The notes under the pieces: model-generated
Databases searched by the model: none
What the model was told of the DNA's origin: nothing
Seen by the model: only the letters and a program-made list of their open reading frames with translations
Source of the DNA: G965207335 sp965222825
GTDB lineage: Bacteria > Pseudomonadota > Gammaproteobacteria > PS1 > Pseudothioglobaceae
DNA length: 64,000 nucleotides
Direction of reading: 5' to 3'
Assembly: GCA_965222825.1 (NCBI GenBank)
Contig: OZ244964.1
Span: 558,001 to 622,000, forward strand
Shown here: positions 32,236 to 42,300 of the stretch, in pieces
How the letters are laid out: every line of letters starts with the position of its first letter
How positions within the stretch are numbered: position 1 is the first letter of the stretch
Made by a program: the position numbers and the translations under genes

Positions 32236-33041
32236 TGAAACAATTACCGTTAAAAATTATAGTGGCAATGGTATTATTTTTTTTAGTATTTCCCATACTA
32301 ATTATTGTGCCATTATCTTTTAATGCTGAGCCATTTTTTAGTTTTACCTATGGTATGTTGCACCTAGAACCTGAGGCTTATTCGTTAAAATGGTATCAAA
32401 ATTTCTTAGTTGATGAAAAATGGCAGTTTGCTATTAAAAATAGTTTTTATTTTGCTATTAGTTCGGCAATATTAGCAACTATATTAGGCACATTAGCTGC
32501 TATTGGTTTATCATCAAAATATATGCCATATCGCCAAACAATAATGACCATAGCCATATCTCCTATGGTGGTGCCACTAATTATTATAGCCTCGGGTATG
32601 TATTTTTTCTATTCAGTAATTGATATTGTTGGCTCAAACTTTGCAATTATAATTGCTCATACTATGTTAGGTGTGCCATTTGTAGTAATTACAGTTAGTG
32701 CTACCTTAGCAGGTTTTGATAGAGACTTATTAAAAGCATCCGCAAGTTTGGGTGCTAATCCAATCATTAGTTTTTTTAAAATTACTTTGCCAATTATTAG
32801 ACCAGGGGTTATATCAGGAGCATTATTTGCTTTTATTACTTCTTTTGATGAGGTGGTAATTGTGCTATTTATGGCCACAGTAGAGCAAAGAACCATACCT
32901 AAGCAAATGTTCTCAGGACTAAGAGAAGAAATAAACCCAACCATACTAGCTGTTGCCACATTATTACTATTAGTATCTGTATTGCTATTATTTATTATTG
33001 AGTATTTAAGGCGTAAGTCGCTAAACACAGCAAACCCTTAA
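32235..33041 (+). CDS. potC: ABC transporter permease, PotC-like
   Basis: Second permease of the importer; 268 aa, about six membrane helices. N-terminal hydrophobic helix, 'SLKWYQNFLVDEKWQFAIKN' before helix 2, and the EAA-loop 'DLLKASASLGANPIISFFKI' with 'TLPIIRPGVISGALFAFITS' then 'FDEVVIVLFM', typical of PotC/PotI. Starts on the last base of the PotB-like gene stop. A palindrome downstream (33053-33073) may end the transcript. Confidence 0.85.
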   Translation: MKQLPLKIIVAMVLFFLVFPILIIVPLSFNAEPFFSFTYGMLHLEPEAYSLKWYQNFLVDEKWQFAIKNSFYFAISSAILATILGTLAAIGLSSKYMPYRQTIMTIAISPMVVPLIIIASGMYFFYSVIDIVGSNFAIIIAHTMLGVPFVVITVSATLAGFDRDLLKASASLGANPIISFFKITLPIIRPGVISGALFAFITSFDEVVIVLFMATVEQRTIPKQMFSGLREEINPTILAVATLLLLVSVLLLFIIEYLRRKSLNTANP

Positions 33042-33052
33042 AAAAACAACCG

Positions 33053-33073
33053 CCCACAAATCCGATTTGTGGG
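33053..33073. terminator. Perfect palindrome after potC, possible terminator
   Basis: CCCACAAATC and GATTTGTGGG form a 10-bp inverted repeat around one base; the T-run is weak, so termination is uncertain. A degraded relative ('CACATCCGATTTGTAG') lies at 26636-26651, so it may be a dispersed palindromic element. Confidence 0.45.
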
Positions 33074-33126
33074 TATTGACTGAAAGAATTAAGTAAAATA
33101 TCAAAAATTATCTTTTATCTATACTT

Positions 33127-34065
33127 ATGACAAAATTAAAACATAATTGGACTACTGATGAAATTAAAGAATTATTTAACTTACCATTTAATGAATTATT
33201 ATTTCAATCCCATAGCATTCATAAAAAATCTTTTCTAGGTAATAAAGTCCAAATTAGCTCATTATTAAGTATTAAAACTGGTGCTTGTCCTGAGGATTGT
33301 AAATATTGTTCACAAAGCGCTAAATACAATACTAATTTAAAACGAGAAAAGCTAATGCCGCTAGCCAAAGTTATAGAAAATGCTCAACAAGCAAAAGCAA
33401 ATGGAGCACAAAGGTTTTGTATGGGTGCTGCTTGGCGTAATCCTACTGATAAAAATCTAGATAAAGTAATTGCTATGATTAGTGCTGTAAAAGATATAGG
33501 TTTAGAAACATGTGTTACCTTAGGTATGCTAAGAGATACTCAGGCTATTAGACTAAAAGAAGCTGGACTTGATTATTATAATCACAATATTGATACATCC
33601 AAAGAATACTATAATAAGGTAATAACTACTAGAGATTTTAGCGATAGATTAAATACCTTAGAAACAGTTAGAAATGCGGGTATAAGCGTTTGTAGTGGCG
33701 GTATTTTAGGTATGGGTGAAAGTAGAGACGATAGAGCATCTATGTTGCAATCTTTGGCGAATTTACCCAAGCATCCAGAAAGTGTGCCAATTAATGCCTT
33801 AGTTAGCATAGAAGGCACACCACTTGCAAATGCTAAAAAAATATCAGATATTGAGTTTGTAAAGGTTATTGCTGTTGCAAGAATTTTAATGCCAAAATCG
33901 GTAGTAAGATTATCAGCAGGTCGTTTAGAAATGAGTGATAGTATGCAGGCATTGTGTTTTTTTGCTGGGGCTAATTCTTGTTTTTATGGAGAGCAATTAC
34001 TTACTACTGATAATCCAACTATTAACGAAGATAAAAAATTATTTAGCGAACTAGGTATTAAATAA
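33127..34065 (+). CDS. bioB: Biotin synthase
   Basis: Radical-SAM enzyme inserting sulfur into dethiobiotin. SAM cluster 'CPEDCKYCSQS' (CxxxCxxC), 'GAQRFCMGAAWR', 'LDYYNHNIDTS', 'SGGILGMGE' and 'RLSAGRLEMSDSMQALCFFA' with the [2Fe-2S] ligand Arg. 312 aa, normal. It stands alone; the biotin product is used by AccB at 56344. Confidence 0.95.
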   Translation: MTKLKHNWTTDEIKELFNLPFNELLFQSHSIHKKSFLGNKVQISSLLSIKTGACPEDCKYCSQSAKYNTNLKREKLMPLAKVIENAQQAKANGAQRFCMGAAWRNPTDKNLDKVIAMISAVKDIGLETCVTLGMLRDTQAIRLKEAGLDYYNHNIDTSKEYYNKVITTRDFSDRLNTLETVRNAGISVCSGGILGMGESRDDRASMLQSLANLPKHPESVPINALVSIEGTPLANAKKISDIEFVKVIAVARILMPKSVVRLSAGRLEMSDSMQALCFFAGANSCFYGEQLLTTDNPTINEDKKLFSELGIK

Positions 34066-34109
34066 GGCTCTAATCAACATTAAAGCAGGACTCACAAAAC
34101 CTGATTTAT

Positions 34110-34142
34110 GATATGCTCTTACTTGAAAATCGGAGTTTTATA
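34110..34142. repeat. Dispersed 33-bp repeat, copy 2
   Basis: 29 of 33 positions match 8708-8740. It lies between the convergent bioB and lepB and touches the lepB stop. It may contribute to transcript ends of either gene. Confidence 0.5.
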
Positions 34143-34143
34143 T

Positions 34144-35145
34144 TTATTTAATTGTCCCTAACCTTGAAAACTTAAATGATTTATCATAGTGCATCCAAAT
34201 AAAAAATGCCTTACCCAAAATAAACTCTTCAGGCACAAAACCCCAAAATCTACTATCAGCACTTCTTGACCTATTATCGCCCATCACAAAATAATAACCC
34301 TTGGGTATTTTTGTTACAAACTTAGCACTACATTTTTGTGCTTGTGGATGTGCTTCCAAATATGGATATTCTTCTAATTGTTCTTGAATATTGCTAGGAC
34401 ATTTAGCAAAAAATTTACTTGCTTGATTTGGATGCAATAAAATTTGGTATTCTACATTGTCTAATTTAGTAGTTTTATGTTTAAACCCAGTCATATCAGC
34501 GCCTGATTCTATGCCTTGATAATTGGCTAAGTTTTGGTATTTAACCTCTTTGTTATTAACTATTAGTTTATCATTTTTATAACTAATTTTATCCCCAGGC
34601 GTGCCAATGACTCTTTTAATATAATCTAAGCCTTTTTTATCCTTATTTTTCTCATAATTAGGGTATCTAAATACTAAAATATCACCGTATTTTGGCTCGC
34701 TTATTGGGATTATTTTAGTATTAATAACAGGTAATCTAATGCCATAGATAAATTTATTAACTAAAATAAAATCTCCAGTAAATAAAGTAGGCATCATAGA
34801 GTTTGATGGTATTTGAAATGGCTCAGCAAGAAAACTTCTTAATACTAGCACCAATAATATTACTGGATAAAAAGATATTGACCACTGAATAATTTTTGGT
34901 TTATTGCTTATATTTTCTTGTTTGTGGGTTTTTAAAAATAATAAAAAATAAATTATTGATTGAAGTTTACTATTAGCATTAGTTTGTTTATTATTATTGT
35001 TGTTTTTATTATCTTTGCTATTTGATTTTTTACTATTGATTTTATGCCCCAGAACAATTACCAGAGCAATAAATAATAACAGGGTTAGTATGGTAGGAAC
35101 ATCCCAGGCAATAAATGAGTACATAATTGAGTAAAATGAAGTCAA
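34144..35145 (-). CDS. lepB: Signal peptidase I
   Basis: Cleaves signal peptides at the periplasmic face of the inner membrane. Two N-terminal helices (~9-30 and ~85-105) with a Lys/Asn-rich cytosolic loop between, then the catalytic domain: Ser in 'PSNSMMPTLFTGDFILVNKF', Lys in 'DYIKRVIGTPGDKI' and the C-terminal 'GDNRSRSADSRFWGFVP'. 333 aa, as usual for gammaproteobacteria. No lepA or rnc next to it. Confidence 0.95.
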   Translation of the reverse strand: MTSFYSIMYSFIAWDVPTILTLLLFIALVIVLGHKINSKKSNSKDNKNNNNNKQTNANSKLQSIIYFLLFLKTHKQENISNKPKIIQWSISFYPVILLVLVLRSFLAEPFQIPSNSMMPTLFTGDFILVNKFIYGIRLPVINTKIIPISEPKYGDILVFRYPNYEKNKDKKGLDYIKRVIGTPGDKISYKNDKLIVNNKEVKYQNLANYQGIESGADMTGFKHKTTKLDNVEYQILLHPNQASKFFAKCPSNIQEQLEEYPYLEAHPQAQKCSAKFVTKIPKGYYFVMGDNRSRSADSRFWGFVPEEFILGKAFFIWMHYDKSFKFSRLGTIK

Positions 35146-35270
35146 TTATACTAGGACTTAGTGTAGTTACCCATATAAATTAATTGATAAGACGGGTCTC
35201 TTAATTTTGTAATGAGTTAAAGCATTAGTTATTTTTTGGTAAAATAGTTATTTTTACTAGTGTTTTAATT

Positions 35271-35702
35271 ATGGCAGACATAGAATACAATGCTGAATTA
35301 ATAAGTGGTATTAAAGCCTTTGATACTAAGAATTTTGCCCTAGCTTATCAATTATTATCGCAATTTATTACAAGTGGTAATCCTGATGCTTTATTTAGAA
35401 TTGGTATGATGCAAATGAATGGCTTGGGTATGGTTGCAAATAAGAGTTTAGGGTTTAAAAATTTAAAATTAGCTACAGAGGCCGGGCATTCTGTTGCTAA
35501 TCATATGCTTGGTGTTGCCTATTTAGAGGGCGAAGGTGTTGAAAGAGATGTCCAAAAAGCCATATTATATTTTGAAAAAGCAGCAGAATTTAATTTGGCT
35601 GGCGCTATGTTTGTATTATCTAGTATTTATGAAGACGGCAAACAAGTCCCTAAAGACTTAGACAAAGCAAAATACTGGATTGAAAAAGCAAATTTAGTAT
35701 GA
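35271..35702 (+). CDS. Sel1-repeat protein
   Basis: A 143-aa cytosolic protein made of Sel1/TPR-like repeats ('ALFRIGMMQMNGLGMVANKS', 'VANHMLGVAYLEGEGVERDV' and 'AMFVLSSIYEDGKQVPKDLD'), a protein-interaction fold. No signal peptide. Its stop overlaps the gltX start by 4 nt. Specific role unknown. Confidence 0.82.
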   Translation: MADIEYNAELISGIKAFDTKNFALAYQLLSQFITSGNPDALFRIGMMQMNGLGMVANKSLGFKNLKLATEAGHSVANHMLGVAYLEGEGVERDVQKAILYFEKAAEFNLAGAMFVLSSIYEDGKQVPKDLDKAKYWIEKANLV

Positions 35703-37090
35703 GTAATCCCATAAGTCGTTTTGCTCCATCACCTACTGGTTATTTACATATTGGCGGTGCTAGAACAGCTTTATTTGCGTATTTGTATGCTAAAAAACTA
35801 GGCGGTAAATTTAAACTTCGCATTGAAGATACAGATCTAAATCGTTCAACAAAAGAATCCATAAAAACTATCTTAGAAGCTATGAAGTGGTTGGGGTTAG
35901 ATTATGATAGCGATATTGTATATCAAACTAAAAACTTAACAAGACACAAACAAATAATAAATAAATTATTAACACAAGACGATGCTTATTATTGTCAATG
36001 CACACAAAAAAGACTAAATAAGTTACGAGAAAAATTAAAAATTGATGGTAAAAAGGCTAAATATGATGGTAAATGTCGCGATAAGGGGCTTAAATGTGGA
36101 GTTGTTAGATTTAAAAATCCAGTAGCTGGTAGCGTAGTTATTAATGACTTAATAAAGGGTGATATTATTATTAATAATAGCGAGTTAGATGATTTAATAA
36201 TAGCAAGAAGTGATGGCTCGCCAACTTATAATCTATCTGTGGTAGTAGATGATATTGATATGGGTGTTAGTATAGTTATTCGTGGTAATGACCATATAAA
36301 TAATACCCCTAGACAAATAAATTTATACAACGCCTTAGGGGCTAAAAAGCCAAACTTTGCCCACCTACCAATGATACTAAACGAAAATGGCACTAGATTA
36401 TCAAAACGCTATGGAGCAATGAGTGTAATGCAATACAAAGAAGATGGTTTTTTGCCTGATGCTTTGTTGAATTATATACTAAGATTAGGTTTTTCTTACG
36501 GTGATAAAGAAATTTTCTCTCAAAAAGAAATGTTAGAATTATTTGAATTAGCAAGGATTAATAAGTCTCCAGCAAATTTTGATAACAATAAATTATTGTG
36601 GCTAAATCAACAATATATAAAAAATACTAGTAATAAGAATATTTTTAAACATTTAAAATATCATCTTCATAAAAATAGTATAAATTATCATAATGGCATT
36701 GATATTCTTAGTGTTATTGGAATATTGAAACTAAGAGTAAAAACCTTAGTTGAAATGACTAAACAATGTAAAATGTTTTATCAAAATATTGATAAATACG
36801 ACGAAAAAATAGCAAAAAAACAACTAAATAGTAAAACTAAACCAGTATTAGAATTATTATTAGTAAAATTAGCTAATTTAGATATTTGGACAAGTGAGGT
36901 AATTCATCAAGTAATAAGTGATATTTGTGTTGAATTAAATATAGGTTTTGGCAAAGTAGGTCAGCCGTTTAGACTTGCCCTAAGTGGTAATGGTATATCG
37001 CCTAGTATTGATATTACTGCTGAGTTTGTGGGCAGAGAACAAACAATTATCCGCTTAAAAAATGCCATAGATTATATTAAAAAATTATAG
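35699..37090 (+). CDS. gltX: Glutamyl-tRNA synthetase
   Basis: Class I synthetase: HIGH motif 'PTGYLHIGGARTALF', 'DTDLNRSTKES', and the KMSKS equivalent 'LSKRYGAMSVMQY'. Zn-binding-like Cys ('CQCTQKR') near 110 as in the proteobacterial type; the C-terminal anticodon domain is present. 463 aa. Translationally coupled between the Sel1 gene and rsmE. Confidence 0.95.
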   Translation: MSNPISRFAPSPTGYLHIGGARTALFAYLYAKKLGGKFKLRIEDTDLNRSTKESIKTILEAMKWLGLDYDSDIVYQTKNLTRHKQIINKLLTQDDAYYCQCTQKRLNKLREKLKIDGKKAKYDGKCRDKGLKCGVVRFKNPVAGSVVINDLIKGDIIINNSELDDLIIARSDGSPTYNLSVVVDDIDMGVSIVIRGNDHINNTPRQINLYNALGAKKPNFAHLPMILNENGTRLSKRYGAMSVMQYKEDGFLPDALLNYILRLGFSYGDKEIFSQKEMLELFELARINKSPANFDNNKLLWLNQQYIKNTSNKNIFKHLKYHLHKNSINYHNGIDILSVIGILKLRVKTLVEMTKQCKMFYQNIDKYDEKIAKKQLNSKTKPVLELLLVKLANLDIWTSEVIHQVISDICVELNIGFGKVGQPFRLALSGNGISPSIDITAEFVGREQTIIRLKNAIDYIKKL

Positions 37091-37752
37091 TGATTTTCGC
37101 ATATCATAAAAATTCTGATAATAAAGTTTTAACTGTTAATGGCGAATTATTCAGACATTTATTTTTAGCAAGACGCCATAAGTTATATCAACTAATAAAA
37201 GTATCAAAATTAGATAATAAACTTTTTAGTTATAAAATAACAAAGATTACTAAAAAACAAGCTGAATTAAGCTATGTTAAAAAAGAGCTAGTTAGTCATA
37301 GTAATAAATATTTACACATAGGCTGGTGTGTAGTTGAGAATAGTATTATCAAAAATACCTTAGCTAGTCTTAACCAATTAGGCGTTAGTAAAATTAGTTT
37401 TATAAAATCGACTAGAAGTCAAAATTTTAGTTTAGATTTAACTAAATTTAATAAAATTTTAATAAACTCATCACAACAATGTGGTAGGCTAGACTTAATG
37501 GAGCTTGATGCACTAGATAGTCTTGATAGTTTTTTAGCTAATAACCCAGATAGTGTATTGTTGAATTTTAATGCTAAAAATATCAATAATTATAATAACA
37601 ATATAACCACAATAATAATAGGTGCAGAAGGTGGTTTAACAAGCGATGAAGTGGCGTTATTTACTAAAGAAAAAATAGTGTCACTAAATTGTAGTTACAT
37701 CTTAAAAAGTGAAAATGCAGTTTTAGCTGTTGCTGCAAAAATTTTGCTATAA
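37090..37752 (+). CDS. rsmE: 16S rRNA (uracil-1498-N3) methyltransferase
   Basis: SPOUT methylase. The C-terminal knot motifs 'IIIGAEGGLTSDEV' and 'LKSENAVLAVAAKI' are clear (family: GPEGG ... LxTETA). The N-terminal PUA-like part is present ('LFRHLFLARRHKL'). 220 aa, slightly short. GTG start on the last base of the gltX stop. Confidence 0.88.
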   Translation: MIFAYHKNSDNKVLTVNGELFRHLFLARRHKLYQLIKVSKLDNKLFSYKITKITKKQAELSYVKKELVSHSNKYLHIGWCVVENSIIKNTLASLNQLGVSKISFIKSTRSQNFSLDLTKFNKILINSSQQCGRLDLMELDALDSLDSFLANNPDSVLLNFNAKNINNYNNNITTIIIGAEGGLTSDEVALFTKEKIVSLNCSYILKSENAVLAVAAKILL

Positions 37753-37814
37753 AGACTTAAATATGTATATTAAAAATATTACACTTGTAAAAAAACAAGC
37801 TAAGAACTTAGTAG

Positions 37815-39272
37815 TCAATTATAGTTTGCTATATTTTTAGCGGCATTGATTAATGCCATTGCTTTTTGCATAGTTTCTTGCCATTCTGACTCTGGATTAG
37901 AGTCATATACAATGCCTGCACCAGCTTGGATAAATAGTTTATTATTTTTTATTATTGCTGTTCTAATAGCAATAGCTAAATCCATTCTATTAGACCACGA
38001 TAGATAACCTATAGCACCCGAGTAAACCCCTCTTTTTATTGGCTCTAACTCAGCTATAATTTCCATAGCTCTAATCTTAGGTGCCCCGCTTAGCGTTCCT
38101 GCTGGAAATGTTGCTTTTAAAACATCTAATAATGATATATTATCTTCTAACTCGCAGACAACATTAGATACAATATGCATAACATGGGAATATTTTTCTA
38201 TAGACATTTTATCTGTTAGTTTAACACTAGCAGGCTTGGCAATTCTGCCTAAGTCATTTCTACCTAAGTCTATTAGCATTAAATGCTCTGCTCGCTCTTT
38301 TTCATCCTTTAATAATTCTTTGGCTAATTGTTTATCCTCTGCTACGGTATTGCCTCTAGGGCTTGTTCCTGCTAATGGTCTAACTGTGGCAGTGCCATCT
38401 TCAACTCTAATAAGTATTTCTGGTGATGAGCCAACTATATAAAAATCAGACATATTTATAAAATACATATAAGGCGATGGATTTAATTTGCGTAATGAAC
38501 GATATAAGTCTATTGGTCTAGCCTTAAAATCACTAACCAACCTTTGTGAAGGCACAACCTGCATTACATCACCTTTTATTATATATTCTTTAATTTTATT
38601 AACTGTGTTACAAAAATTATCATGTCCAAACATAGAGACAAAATTATAAGTCTTGGGTTTATTATTAGCTAGGGGTATTTTAGTGTTTTGTAATTGCTTA
38701 TAAATACTATCTAACTTAGTGTTAGCTTCGTCTAGGTTTTGTGTTTTTGGGTTTATATGGGTTATTAAAAAAGATATATGTTTAAGGTTGTCTAAAACTA
38801 TTAAATCATTTGACACCATTAACATAATATCAGGTAAACCTAGCTCATCTTGTTTATTAATATTTGCTAATTTAGGCTCAATATATTGAATTATTTCATA
38901 ACTAAAATAACCGACCAAGCCACCATTAAAATTAGGAATATTATTTATTATTGGTGTCTTATATTTATTTTTAAAATTTTCTATCCATAACAATGGATCG
39001 CTAACATCTATATCCTCTATACACTTATCATTTAGATAAACTTTAATATTATTTTTATAGATTTTAATAACTTCACTGGCTTGTAGCCCAATAATAGAAT
39101 ATCTACCCCATTTTTCGCCCTTCTCTACTGATTCAAATAAATAACTATAAGGATTATTAGCTAGTTTTAAATAAATACTAACTGGGGTTTCTAAATCGGT
39201 AATTATTTCACGACAAACTGGAATATTATTATATCCTTTGGCAATAAAATCTTGTAATAATAATTCATCCAT
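37815..39272 (-). CDS. trpE: Anthranilate synthase component I
   Basis: Chorismate to anthranilate, first step of tryptophan synthesis, with the glutaminase TrpG (not in view). N-terminal Trp-binding domain and chorismate-binding core: 'VMQVVPSQRLVSDF', 'PSPYMYFINMSDFYIVGSSP', 'RPLAGTSPRG', 'LIDLGRNDLGRIA', 'FPAGTLSGAPKIRAMEII' and 'IQAGAGIVYDSNPESEWQET'. 485 aa. Monocistronic here; no leader-peptide attenuator was found upstream, where only 46 bp separate it from rpoC's end. Confidence 0.94.
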   Translation of the reverse strand: MDELLLQDFIAKGYNNIPVCREIITDLETPVSIYLKLANNPYSYLFESVEKGEKWGRYSIIGLQASEVIKIYKNNIKVYLNDKCIEDIDVSDPLLWIENFKNKYKTPIINNIPNFNGGLVGYFSYEIIQYIEPKLANINKQDELGLPDIMLMVSNDLIVLDNLKHISFLITHINPKTQNLDEANTKLDSIYKQLQNTKIPLANNKPKTYNFVSMFGHDNFCNTVNKIKEYIIKGDVMQVVPSQRLVSDFKARPIDLYRSLRKLNPSPYMYFINMSDFYIVGSSPEILIRVEDGTATVRPLAGTSPRGNTVAEDKQLAKELLKDEKERAEHLMLIDLGRNDLGRIAKPASVKLTDKMSIEKYSHVMHIVSNVVCELEDNISLLDVLKATFPAGTLSGAPKIRAMEIIAELEPIKRGVYSGAIGYLSWSNRMDLAIAIRTAIIKNNKLFIQAGAGIVYDSNPESEWQETMQKAMALINAAKNIANYN

Positions 39273-39318
39273 AATACAAAAATAATATTCAGAAAATTAC
39301 CAAAACAACACTTGTAAT

Positions 39319-42300
39319 TTAGATGCTACCTAACTCTTTTGATAATTGCTCTTGTTGATTATCATCATTATTAGCATTATTTATTGCATCTATGCGTCTT
39401 TGTTTGCGTAATTTATGCACAGAAAATCCTGTTCCTGCTGGTATTAGCCTACCAACAATTACATTTTCTTTTAACCCGTGTAAATCATCTTTTCTACCAG
39501 TAATAGCTGCTTCTGTTAACACTCTTGTGGTTTCTTGGAATGAAGCTGCTGATATAAATGATTCTGTAGATAATGATGCCTTAGTTATACCCATTAGAGT
39601 TCTATTAAACTCAATAACTGGTTTATTTCGTGCTAATAAATTTTTATTTTCAATACATATACGAGCGTATTCCACAATTTCACCTCTGACAAAATTTACA
39701 TTATTTGGCTTAACAATTTCAACTTTTCTTAGCATTTGTTTAATTATTACCTCAATATGCTTATTGTCAATTTTAACACCTTGTAACCTATAAACATCTT
39801 GCACCTCTTTAACCAAATAATGAGTAAGTTTTTCTACACCTAGTAATCTTAATATATCATGAGCATTACTAGGTCCGTAGCAAATAATATCTCCTTTGAC
39901 TACAGTTTCTCCCTCAAATACATTTATTTGACGCCATTTATGAATCATCATTTCTATCTCAGTATCATCATTTTTAATAATAAGTCTAATTTTGCCTTTG
40001 GTTTCTTTACCAAAACTAACCACACCACTAATTTCTGCTAAAATGGCATGGTCTTTTGCTTTTCTTGCTTCAAATAAATCTGCTACTCTGGGTAAACCAC
40101 CAGTAATATCAGTATTTCTTGAACTTTCTCTTGGAATTTTGGCTAGAATATCACCAGCTTGAATTATATCGCCATCATTTAGAGTAATTTTGGCATTTTC
40201 AGGTAAATAACTATACGCAAGTTTTTTATTGCTTTTAGTATCAATTAATTGTAATAATGGTTTATTGCCTTTATCATTAATATTTTTTTTACTCTCAGGT
40301 ATAACCTCAAAATATGACAATCCTGTATTAGGGTCTGTTGTTTTTAATACTGTAATACCTTCAATAAAATTTTCAAACACTACCTTAGCAGAGTAGTCTG
40401 ATATTATAGGGTGTGCATGTGGGTCCCAACTTGCAACTTTATTTTGCATACTTACAGAATCACCATCATTTACAGTTAAAATAGAGCCATAAGGAACTTT
40501 ATAACGCTCTTTTTCAACGCCTTTATTATTTTTTATAACTAGCTCACCTGAGCGAGAAATAACTACTAAATTACCTTTAATATTCTTAACATATTTGATA
40601 TTTTCAAAACTAACATTACCATCAGTATTTACTACAATACTATTAACAATAGATGTCGCTTGTGCTGTGCCTCCTATATGGAATGTTCTCATAGTAAGTT
40701 GAGTTCCGGGCTCACCTATTGATTGTGCTGCTATAACCCCTATTGCCTCACCGTTAGATACTAATTTACCGTGAGCCATATCACTACCATAGCAATTTGA
40801 GCATACACCATAATGACTTTCACAGGTAATAGTAGAGCGGATTTTTATAGATTCTATACCGTGTTCTTGAATTATATCAATATAATGTTCATCAATTAGC
40901 AAGTCTTTTGCTAGTAATATATTGCCTTTTTCATCTTTAATATCTTCGCATAAAACTCTACCTAAAATACTATCACTTAGGGTTTGAATAATATTACCAC
41001 CCTCTATTATTGCCTTCATAGTCAAGCCATTATTTGTGCCACAGTCTTTTTCAATTACTACCAAATCTTGTGCTACATCAACTAATCTACGAGTTAAATA
41101 GCCAGAATTTGCTGTTTTTAGTGCAGTATCAGCCAAACCTTTTCTTGCACCGTGAGTAGAGATAAAATATTGTAAAATGTTTAAACCCTCGCGAAAGTTA
41201 GCAGTAATTGGCGTTTCAATGATACTACCGTCAGGTTTTGCCATTAAACCACGCATACCACCTAATTGACGAATTTGAGTTGCCGAGCCCCTGGCACCAG
41301 AATCTGCCATCATATAAATAGAGTTAAATGATGGTTTTTTCTCAAATTTATCTTTACTAACTTCTGTATCTTCAAAACCAACTTTATCCATCATTGATTT
41401 TGCTACTTCTTCTGATGTTTTAGACCAAATATCAATTACTTTATTATAACGCTCTCCATCTGTAATTGCACCAGATGAAAATTGATATTGCGCATCTTTA
41501 ACACTGTCTTCTGCTTGTTCTACTAATTTTTCTTTTTCTTCTGGGATAATCATATCTTCTGAACAGAATGAAATACCAGATTTAGTAGAATACTCAAATC
41601 CCATATACATCATTCTATCAGCAAAAATAACCGTTTCTTTGAGTGGTAACTTACGATGACAAGTATATATAAGATTTGATACTGCTTTTTTAGTTAATGG
41701 CTGATTAACTAAGTCATAAGACAAGCCCTTAGGCAGTATATCTGAAAATATAGCTCTACCAACTGTAGTATCAACAATACGAGTATTGGCAATATGATAT
41801 GTGTTATCATCACCTAGTTTATAATCATTAATACGCAATTTAATCATAGCGTGTAAACTTACAACCTTAGCATTATATGCGCTATAAACCTCATTAGAAT
41901 TAGCAAATACTATACCATCACCTTTTGCTAAATATTTATTTCTTGTCATATAATATAAACCTAGAATAACATCTTGAGATGGAATAATAATAGGATTACC
42001 GCTAGCAAGCGATAACACATTATTAGATGCTAACATTAGGGTTCTAGCTTCTAATTGTGCTTCTTCTGATAATGGTACATGAACTGCCATTTGGTCACCA
42101 TCAAAGTCAGCATTAAATGCCGTGCAAACTAATGGGTGTAGTTGTATTGCTTTACCCTCTATTAAAATAGGCTCAAATGCTTGCACGCCAAGCCTATGTA
42201 GTGTTGGAGCTCTATTTAATAATACTGGGTGTTGATGGACTACATCTTCTAATATATCCCAAACCTCAGCACCTTGTGCTTCTACAAGTTTTTTAGCAGC

